Shown: piece after piece, positions 7,411 through 12,587 of the stretch
Position numbering within the stretch: the stretch's first letter is position 1
How the letters are laid out: every line of letters begins with the position of its first letter
Assembly: GCA_017989935.1 (NCBI GenBank)
Contig: JAGNOY010000019.1
Location: 3,083 to 15,669 of the forward strand
Reading direction: 5' to 3'
From: Chitinophagaceae bacterium
GTDB lineage: Bacteria > Bacteroidota > Bacteroidia > Chitinophagales > Chitinophagaceae
Length of the DNA: 12,587 nt
Notes under the pieces: generated by a model
Told to the model about the DNA's origin: nothing
The model's database searches: none
The model's input: only the letters and a program-made list of their open reading frames with translations
Made by a program: the position numbers and the translations under genes

Positions 7411-8716
7411 AAGGTAATACAATTTTTATGTTTGTTCCTTTATCTAATTTACTTTCTAATTCAATAGAACCACCAAGCAATTCGATTATCTTTTTAACAT
7501 AGGTGAGTCCAAGTCCAAATCCTTTTGTGTCATGAATATTGCCTTGTGAAATTCTATAGTATCTTGAAAATATTTTTCTTTGATGTGCAGGTGACATGCC
7601 AATACCCTTATCTGAAATTACTACAGCAATTTGCTTATGCTGATTATAGGTTGTTATATTTATTTCTGGTTTTGTTTTAGCATATTTGATTGAATTATCA
7701 ATTATGTTAGTTAATGAATTTATCAAATGAATTTTATCACCTAATATAATGCAATGCTTAGCTTGTAAATTTAAATTCAATTTGCCCTGTTTATTCTCAA
7801 TCTGAATCTGCATAGATTGTGTCGCATCCAAGATAATTTCATGAATATCTACTGCTGATTTTAGTATAGGAATTTCACCTTTCTCTAACGCAGCCATGCT
7901 TAAAACTTGTTCAACATTCATTTGAAGTTTTTTATTTTCAAGAAGTATGATATTCAAATAATTATTCGTCTTTTCATTTAAGGCAGATTTACTATGCTTT
8001 AAAATCATTTTACAAGCCAAAGAAATATTGGTTAACGGCGTCTTAAACTCGTGTGTCATATTGTTTAAGAATTCAGCTGTTTGTTCCGACAAATTCTTTT
8101 CTTTTATCAATGAAGTGGTTGACTTCCAAAAGGTAAATAACACAATTAACACTAAAATTAAAGAGCTAAAAAAAAGGACACCCATTTCTGCCAAAATAAA
8201 TTGCCTTTGTTCCGGAAAATTCAACTTCAACTCAAGCCCTTGTTCTTTAATCATTTCTTGAATATTGTTCTCAGCATGCTTATGTCTCTCATTGAACGAA
8301 GGGATATTTTTGTTATAACAACCTTGTTGATCTAAAATTAAATTACCGAAGAGATTTTCGTCATGGCTCACTTGATGTTTAGCTTCTACAATACTGAAAG
8401 AATATTTGAGATTTAAATGATAATAACTCAAATTCCTTTTAAGCATAGAATCTACCTTGTGAATTTCGCTTTTTTGCAAATTAGTATAGGCAAGTGCTGT
8501 ATCTTTTGATTTTAAGTTTTCTTCTAGGCTTAGACAAATTTCTTTATCTGCAGCTAAATCTTCTGCGGTTTTGGAAAGGGCCATATTCACCCTTTCTGCA
8601 AATAAGGTTTCTTTAATTTTTGCAGATTCAATGATCCAAATAAGTTGAATAGTCATCAATAAAATTAGGGCTATTGATGAAATAAAAATAAACGTATGTT
8701 CGCGATTAATTTTCAT
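7397..8716 (-). CDS. Sensor histidine kinase, two-helix membrane type
   Basis: Inner-membrane sensor kinase that would phosphorylate the regulator encoded just downstream. From the ATG at 8716 it has 439 residues. TM1 is at about 8-29 (IFISSIALILLMTIQLIWII), followed by a ~150-residue extracytoplasmic domain and TM2 at about 179-198 (LFFSSLILVLIVLFTFW). The HisKA domain has the phospho-accepting H222 in NMTHEFKTPLTNIS. The ATPase domain has the N box around N341 (NIIDNSIKYAK), G1 DKGIG (369-373), the F box IFSRYYRI and G2 GFGLGL (399-404). No HAMP or PAS domain is evident. The sensor domain is not recognised; it contains single cysteines rather than a cofactor motif. A longer frame starts at TTG 8767, but the added residues are not signal-like, so ATG is preferred. 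Gene order kinase then regulator with overlap, and a divergent propeller gene, suggest a three-gene sensory unit. Confidence 0.92.
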   Translation of the reverse strand: MKINREHTFIFISSIALILLMTIQLIWIIESAKIKETLFAERVNMALSKTAEDLAADKEICLSLEENLKSKDTALAYTNLQKSEIHKVDSMLKRNLSYYHLNLKYSFSIVEAKHQVSHDENLFGNLILDQQGCYNKNIPSFNERHKHAENNIQEMIKEQGLELKLNFPEQRQFILAEMGVLFFSSLILVLIVLFTFWKSTTSLIKEKNLSEQTAEFLNNMTHEFKTPLTNISLACKMILKHSKSALNEKTNNYLNIILLENKKLQMNVEQVLSMAALEKGEIPILKSAVDIHEIILDATQSMQIQIENKQGKLNLNLQAKHCIILGDKIHLINSLTNIIDNSIKYAKTKPEINITTYNQHKQIAVVISDKGIGMSPAHQRKIFSRYYRISQGNIHDTKGFGLGLTYVKKIIELLGGSIELESKLDKGTNIKIVLPYVEE

Positions 8717-8739
8717 TGAATAAAAGCAAATGTAGTTAT

Positions 8740-8843
8740 TTTGAAACACGCATAATTTTGATAACAAGTTGATAAGAAGTTGATTTATGCTTAATAACTT
8801 TATCTTGTTGAATTAAGTCCCAAATTTGCTTTGAAACAGCATA
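8740..8843. repeat. Widely spaced direct repeat TTTGAAACA(C)GCATA
   Basis: TTTGAAACACGCATA at 8740-8754 recurs as TTTGAAACAGCATA at 8830-8843, identical except for one extra C. The copies lie 90 bp apart on the same strand in the kinase/propeller intergenic region and bracket the 11-bp tandem repeats. They could be a second pair of regulator sites or promoter elements for the propeller gene; chance is less likely for a 14-of-15 match in such a short region. Confidence 0.4.
8760..8781. promoter_or_regulatory. Tandem 11-bp direct repeats, candidate response-regulator site
   Basis: GATAACAAGTT (8760-8770) is followed without a gap by GATAAGAAGTT (8771-8781), 10 of 11 bases identical. The next 11 bases are only weakly similar. 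A related inverted half, GATAAAGTT read on the minus strand, lies at 8796-8804. OmpR/PhoB-family regulators typically bind as head-to-tail dimers to direct repeats spaced about 11 bp. The site lies 44-66 bp upstream of the kinase ATG and about 180 bp upstream of the divergent propeller gene, so it could mediate autoregulation and propeller control. That role is inferred. Confidence 0.45.
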
Positions 8844-8960
8844 GCTTATAATTTGAATCATTACATCAAACAGAAAGGAATCAACTCATTTCCTTGATCG
8901 ATACTGTAACGAATCTTGTATAAACAATATCTGCAAATCACTTAATTAAAAACTAAACAT

Positions 8961-10046
8961 ATGAAAACTTCAATGCTTTATCAAGGTAGTCTCTTCTGTC
9001 TAATCGTCATGATGAGTGTAGTCTCCTTCAAAGGAAATAGTTACACAAAACTTTCAGCTTGTGCTATTGGTAATGAGAACAAGATATTTTCTAAAATACC
9101 TAAACCATTAGGATTCTATGTTGAATCTTCAATTGATTGTAGCATTCAGGATAAGACTGGGAAAATCTGGTTTGCAAGTAATGGCGAAGGACTATACAGC
9201 TATGATGGAAAAGTGTTTACACATTACACAGAAAAAGATGGTCTTGATACTGGTATCATTTATTGTTTATTGGAAGATAGACATGGTCAACTTTGGATCG
9301 GTACGAAAACAGGCTTGAACAGGTATGATGGAAAAACATTTACCAAGATACCCATTTTACTTAATCCACCACCGACCTTATTTCTTCAAAAGACCTATAG
9401 TAAAAATCCTCCATTGCAGAATGGGGTTTGGGCTATGATGGAGGATTCGCATGGTACAATTTGGTTAGGCACTGATGCTGGTGTGTATTGCTTTAATGGC
9501 ATTTATTTTTCAAGTTTTTTAGATCAGCCTAATTTGATTAATAAAAACAAGATGAATCTTAAAGCCACTTTTTCATTTTTGGAAGATAAAAAAGGTCATA
9601 TTTGGTTTACTTCTTGTGTAGATGAAGGTATTAATCGATTTGATGGAAAGAAACTAGAGAATATAGTACCACATAACCAAGTGTATAGAATAGATAGAAG
9701 TATAGAAGATAAACGTGGTGATATTTGGTTTTCTGCTGTTTTTAGCGGTGTGTGTCGTTACAAAACTACAACCAAACAATTTGAACAAAATGTGTTTAAT
9801 GAAGTAGCTAAAAATGGCCCTTCGAGTTTAGTGATGGATAAATCAGGAAAGTTATGGTTTAATACAAAGGCAGGATTAGGCTGTTATGATGGTAAAACCT
9901 GTAAAATATTGACAGTTAAAGATGGTCTTCCCACTAATGAATTATACCCCATCTTAGAAGACAAGAATGGAAATTTGTGGTTTAGTAGTGGCATCATGGG
10001 TTTGTATTGTTATAACGGAAAGGTGTTTACTAAAATGTCTGAATAA
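8961..10046 (+). CDS. Secreted stand-alone seven-repeat Reg_prop beta-propeller protein
   Basis: The product has 361 residues. The N-terminus has a basic start and hydrophobic core (about residues 5-23, ending MSVVSF), a plausible Sec signal peptide. LSAC at 31-34 resembles a lipobox but is separated from the core by polar residues, so lipidation is doubtful. The rest is seven copies of the two-component regulator propeller repeat, pattern D-x-x-G-x-[IL]-W-[FLI], then GL or a variant, then [YF][DN]G. The repeat cores begin near D64, D106, D162, D209, D250, D293 and D334. The fifth is degenerate, ending in a KTTTKQFE stretch instead of DG. Seven repeats would close one propeller. In known hybrid two-component sensors such propellers precede a Y_Y_Y domain, a kinase and a regulator; all of these are missing here. 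It is transcribed divergently from the kinase/regulator pair, 244 bp away, suggesting it is their target or a separate periplasmic sensor component. No enzymatic motif is seen. Confidence 0.88.
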   Translation: MKTSMLYQGSLFCLIVMMSVVSFKGNSYTKLSACAIGNENKIFSKIPKPLGFYVESSIDCSIQDKTGKIWFASNGEGLYSYDGKVFTHYTEKDGLDTGIIYCLLEDRHGQLWIGTKTGLNRYDGKTFTKIPILLNPPPTLFLQKTYSKNPPLQNGVWAMMEDSHGTIWLGTDAGVYCFNGIYFSSFLDQPNLINKNKMNLKATFSFLEDKKGHIWFTSCVDEGINRFDGKKLENIVPHNQVYRIDRSIEDKRGDIWFSAVFSGVCRYKTTTKQFEQNVFNEVAKNGPSSLVMDKSGKLWFNTKAGLGCYDGKTCKILTVKDGLPTNELYPILEDKNGNLWFSSGIMGLYCYNGKVFTKMSE

Positions 10047-10166
10047 ATTTAATTAGTCAATTAATAATTTATCCAAATTAACAAAATAGATATCTCAAAC
10101 CAAGTCAGTGATATATCAAGTAGAAATGAACTAAACTATACATTCATTTGATCCGATATTTCATTT

Positions 10167-10260
10167 GGAGGTTATTGCGGCAACGATGCAAGTGAAAAGC
10201 CCGCATCCCGAGGCTTTGTGAGGGGAGGACTTGAAACGGGCAGCGTGTGTGCCGCCCGAA
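10167..10260. other. GC-rich structured intergenic element
   Basis: Between the convergent propeller and hydrolase genes lies a block far richer in G+C than anything else in the window, with sharp AT-rich borders. It is full of complementary pairs: GCGGC (10177-10181) with GCCGC (10251-10255), GATGC (10185-10189) with GCATC (10203-10207), CAAGT (10189-10193) with ACTTG (10229-10233), and GCCCG (10199-10203) with CGGGC (10237-10241). CGGGC can also pair with GCCCG at 10254-10258. I see no reading frame that looks coding. It may be an interspersed repeat, a structured RNA or an elaborate bidirectional terminator. I believe similar GC-rich intergenic elements occur in Bacteroidota, but I cannot confirm that from this sequence. 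Confidence 0.6.
10237..10258. terminator. Strong hairpin between convergent genes, possible bidirectional terminator
   Basis: CGGGC-A-GC, loop GTGTGT, GC-C-GCCCG forms an eight-pair stem with one A-C mismatch and a six-base loop. It lies 191 bp after the propeller stop and 17 bp from the hydrolase stop on the opposite strand. On the plus strand it is followed by an AT-rich tail containing TTATTATTTT; on the minus strand only by TTT. The position fits a shared terminator, but neither tail is a clean uridine run. Confidence 0.4.
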
Positions 10261-10274
10261 GAAAAATTATTATT

Positions 10275-11297
10275 TTAGTTTGCCTTACCTTGAATTCGTT
10301 GAACCAAATCAATAAAGCCTTCCTTCATATTTGTATTCGCGTTTGAAGGTTCTTCCATGCCCATTTTCCAAATTCCTTTTTCTACGTATAGTTTGTAATG
10401 AAAAACCATGGTCTTTTTCAAGTCGGTTTCCTTCATATTTGTGCGTCCGAATTTTACACAATACACATTTAAAGTATCACCTTGTTGTCTGGCTATACTG
10501 TAACCCTGACTAAACCACTTAAGCAATCTAATATCTGCAGTATCTGGGTGATTTTCCATCAGTTCGGCATGTCGAGGAAATTGTAACCAACGAATTGGTT
10601 TAGTTTTATCCATGAGGGTAAATTCACCAATGCTCACGGTGCTATCATCCGAGGCTAAACCATACCAAAGTATATTATTTAATATCGTAGGATTGGTAAA
10701 GAATTGGGTGTGCTTGATGGATTGTTCTTTGAGTGATGTTGAAATTATTTGATTGGCTTCGATCTTGTTGACTACTGTTAAACCTAAGTAGGCCAAAGTA
10801 TACAACAAAGACATGTGTATCATCACCCTTCTAGTTCGGCTACTATTTTTTGCAATCAATCCTATGATCACCATCAGTAGCATGGGCACAGTAAAAAACA
10901 AATCGGCGATGGCTATATTATGCCATGAATAAGCTTCTTGGGTAAAGGGTAAAAATAATCGTGTGCCGTAATTTGTGCAGGTATCAAGCAATGAATGGCC
11001 CCATAAACAAACAAGAAATAAAATTAGCCATTGACGAAAATTAATCTTCTTTTTAAAAATCAAATAAAATAAAAATGCTAAAGGAAAGGCATACAATGAT
11101 TCCCAAATTAAGGAATGTGTATGACCCCTATGATGACACATATACATACGAGGATCATCGAGTCCTGTATAAAACAGATCAAAATCTGGGATGGTTTTTG
11201 CTAAGGCGCCGATGAAAGCAGCTTTTCGTCCAATTTTTTTGCCTAAAAGACTTTCGCCAATGGCAGCACCTAATACGATATGAGTAACTGAATCCAA
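10275..11297 (-). CDS. Membrane-bound metal-dependent hydrolase, YdjM/DUF457 family
   Basis: The product is a 340-residue integral membrane protein of the YdjM-like family, whose members are annotated as inner-membrane metal-dependent hydrolases with unknown substrate. The N-terminal half carries the family's putative metal ligands: H6 in SVTHIVLG, D38 and D40 in IPDFD, the histidine cluster CHHRGHTHSL (54-63), and GHSLLDTCTNYGT (100-112) with H101 and D105. Hydrophobic segments lie at about 67-81, 89-101, 130-149 and 160-176. Residues from about 180 form a soluble C-terminal domain typical of the Bacteroidota version. The start is TTG: a TAA lies in frame 18 bp upstream, no ATG intervenes, and the next methionine (51) would remove H6 and the IPDFD ligands. 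It starts 15 bp after the stop of the DUF3667 gene, so the two are probably co-transcribed. Confidence 0.85.
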   Translation of the reverse strand: MDSVTHIVLGAAIGESLLGKKIGRKAAFIGALAKTIPDFDLFYTGLDDPRMYMCHHRGHTHSLIWESLYAFPLAFLFYLIFKKKINFRQWLILFLVCLWGHSLLDTCTNYGTRLFLPFTQEAYSWHNIAIADLFFTVPMLLMVIIGLIAKNSSRTRRVMIHMSLLYTLAYLGLTVVNKIEANQIISTSLKEQSIKHTQFFTNPTILNNILWYGLASDDSTVSIGEFTLMDKTKPIRWLQFPRHAELMENHPDTADIRLLKWFSQGYSIARQQGDTLNVYCVKFGRTNMKETDLKKTMVFHYKLYVEKGIWKMGMEEPSNANTNMKEGFIDLVQRIQGKAN

Positions 11298-11312
11298 GGT
11301 AGTTTTTAATTT

Positions 11313-12296
11313 TTATAAGGTAGCAAGGGTAAAAGTTAGCACCAATGCAAGTGCAATAATAAAGCCTATCATGTAAAAGAAGAACAAGAAAAATTGTTTG
11401 ATAAACGTTTTTAGGATAGATGAATGATACACATGATATAAGGCTAAAAATAAGTACACGCCTATACCCAACACCACAACTAGATAGCTACTTACAGTGA
11501 ATCCTTTACTATCGATGAAATGATTAAACAATAGTAATAAACCTACCAAAATAAAAACCACTGAATGAAAATGAATACTAAATATTAAATGATCGATATA
11601 GAGTATTCGTTTCCTATAGTTAACCAACTTTAATATCAGTGCAAAGAAGGGGAGTAGTACGAAAAACATCTTAGGTACATTATGCATCAATTTCTCTTGA
11701 AAAATTTTATTCATTTCAGCGAAACTTGAGCTTTTATCCCCCAAACGCCTTGTCTTGTTCTTAAGAAATCTCTCTGCAAAATTATCCGAAGGCTTAATTT
11801 TTGTCATTTCGGCTTTGATAGAATCAACTTTTTCTTTGCTATAAACAATATGTGTTTGTTCTGCTGAATCAACCCCAATATTGATTATACTATCTGCCTT
11901 GCTGAGCGCTAAAGAATCTGACTGTTCATATACAGGTTTTCCATTTTCTGTCATTTCAATATCCAATGGTTCATGATTGCCAAAAGAGAAAAAGAAAATA
12001 AAAAATACAGTGGTGATAAAAATATACAATTGAATGGGTCCAAGATATTTAGCTCTTCTTCCTTCATTGAATTCGGTGGTGACTAAACCAGGTTTAAATA
12101 TGAGCGCCTTGAGTGTATTCCAAAATTTATTATCATAATGAAAGTAATCACCTAAAAAATGGATTGCCATATGAATAAAGGAATCTTTGTGCAGGTAGGC
12201 TTTTTGACCGCAATTGCCACAATATTTTCCAACAAGCGGGTAGCCACAATTTAAGCAGTTTTCTTCTTTGTGGTAAGTTTTCTTTTGAAATGCCAT
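11313..12296 (-). CDS. DUF3667 zinc-ribbon membrane protein
   Basis: With the ATG at 12296 the product has 327 residues. It opens with a short zinc ribbon, C14xxC17 and C26xxC29 (CLNCGYP and YCGNCGQ). The DUF3667 signature follows: NKFWNTLKALIFKPG (56-70), then FNEGRRAKYLGPIQLYIF (76-93), leading into TM1 (about 88-106). A polar, serine/lysine-rich region of about 100 residues comes next. The C-terminal half has further hydrophobic segments at about 208-225, 240-258, 270-288 and 300-325. This makes a five-helix membrane protein with a cytoplasmic metal-binding head. Function is unknown for the family. A longer frame begins at TTG 12305, but ATG gives the natural N-terminus. Its stop is 15 bp before the hydrolase start, and it faces away from clpB with 171 bp between the two starts. 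Confidence 0.87.
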   Translation of the reverse strand: MAFQKKTYHKEENCLNCGYPLVGKYCGNCGQKAYLHKDSFIHMAIHFLGDYFHYDNKFWNTLKALIFKPGLVTTEFNEGRRAKYLGPIQLYIFITTVFFIFFFSFGNHEPLDIEMTENGKPVYEQSDSLALSKADSIINIGVDSAEQTHIVYSKEKVDSIKAEMTKIKPSDNFAERFLKNKTRRLGDKSSSFAEMNKIFQEKLMHNVPKMFFVLLPFFALILKLVNYRKRILYIDHLIFSIHFHSVVFILVGLLLLFNHFIDSKGFTVSSYLVVVLGIGVYLFLALYHVYHSSILKTFIKQFFLFFFYMIGFIIALALVLTFTLATL

Positions 12297-12467
12297 AAGG
12301 AACAAAAATACTCAAAGCAAGTAGATATTTATTTATTCTGCTATTTTTTCATGAAATGAAAGTTGAATCGGCTAAGTAGTCATGAATTTAAACCAAACTC
12401 TGACATTAATTCTTAAAACTTCATCTTGGTGCATACTTTGCTACTGAATGATACAAACAAGAACCAT

Positions 12468-12587
12468 ATGAATTTAAATAATCTGACTATCAAAGCGCAA
12501 GAAGCTGTAGCCAATGCACAACAACTCGCTTTCAATAACCAACATCAACAAATTGAGACTGCACATTTACTTAAATCTTTATTGGAA
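12468..12587 (+). CDS. clpB: Chaperone ClpB, N-terminal fragment cut by the window end
   Basis: Forty codons run open to the last base. The sequence begins MNLNNLTIKAQEAVANAQQL and continues QQIETAHLLKSLLE, the start of a Clp N-terminal repeat domain as found in ClpB of Bacteroidota. ClpB is a cytoplasmic AAA+ hexamer that pulls polypeptides out of aggregates together with DnaK. ClpA and ClpC share this domain type, but the MNLNN...TIKAQEA opening favours ClpB. The ATP-binding modules lie outside the window. No clear heat-shock promoter was found upstream; TACTTTG at 12434-12440 is one base short of the Bacteroidota -7 consensus TAnnTTTG. Confidence 0.85.
   Translation, partial: MNLNNLTIKAQEAVANAQQLAFNNQHQQIETAHLLKSLLE

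Noticed and set aside
7411..7422. Upstream TTG start for the response regulator
   Set aside because: It only adds MYYL before a normal ATG start and has no supporting signal.
8028..8261. Plus-strand open frame inside the kinase gene
   Set aside because: Antisense to the HisKA and TM2 region; no independent support.
8727..8734. Minus-strand TACATTTG matching the Bacteroidota -7 consensus TAnnTTTG
   Set aside because: It lies only 10 bp before the kinase ATG and has no TTG at the expected -33 distance, so a promoter here would be nearly leaderless.
8717..8767. Upstream TTG start for the histidine kinase
   Set aside because: It would add 17 unusual residues with two cysteines ahead of a good ATG and would place coding sequence over the repeat region.
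9118..9318. Alternative plus-strand frame inside the propeller gene
   Set aside because: It overlaps the repeat-bearing frame, which explains the sequence fully.
10331..10513. Plus-strand open frame inside the YdjM-like gene
   Set aside because: Antisense shadow of the hydrolase C-terminal domain.
12303..12310. Minus-strand TATTTTTG matching TAnnTTTG
   Set aside because: Only 6 bp before the DUF3667 ATG with no -33 partner; probably chance in an A-rich stretch.

Overview
The window looks like Bacteroidota chromosome. It is AT-rich, starts are mostly ATG (some TTG) without obvious Shine-Dalgarno sequences, and several gene types are typical of that phylum: a DUF3667 zinc-ribbon membrane protein, the small protein usually mislabelled 'phosphoribosylpyrophosphate synthetase', a Reg_prop beta-propeller, and a RprY-like response regulator. 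I cannot place it below phylum. No tRNA, rRNA, CRISPR array, insertion sequence or phage gene was seen.

Layout. Positions 14-6233 hold five minus-strand genes. In order of transcription they are a radical SAM protein with a B12-binding-like domain (TTG start), queA, a 96-residue two-helix membrane protein, a two-domain protein (small 'PRPP synthetase-like' domain fused to a cupin), and a type II NADH dehydrogenase. Gaps of about 90-260 bp separate them, so they are not a tight operon. Positions 6234-6702 contain no intact gene. That stretch carries a cluster of palindromes and a minus-strand frame that may be decayed coding sequence.

Positions 6703-8716 encode a histidine kinase and an OmpR-family response regulator with a 14-bp overlap on the minus strand. 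Facing away from them is a secreted, stand-alone seven-repeat Reg_prop beta-propeller (8961-10046, plus strand). The 244-bp region between kinase and propeller carries tandem 11-bp direct repeats and a second, more widely spaced repeat. These are plausible binding sites for an OmpR/PhoB-type regulator, so the three genes may form one sensory unit with the propeller as a separate protein. This is the best candidate for an undescribed system here, but the link is inferred.

The convergent gap 10047-10274 contains a GC-rich, highly self-complementary element with alternative pairings, a candidate bidirectional terminator, interspersed repeat or structured RNA. Positions 10275-12296 encode a YdjM/DUF457-type membrane metal-dependent hydrolase (TTG start) and, 15 bp upstream of it, a DUF3667 protein, probably co-transcribed. 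The window ends inside the first 40 codons of clpB on the plus strand.

Several starts were chosen against longer TTG-initiated frames: the response regulator (ATG at 7410), the kinase (ATG at 8716) and the DUF3667 protein (ATG at 12296).
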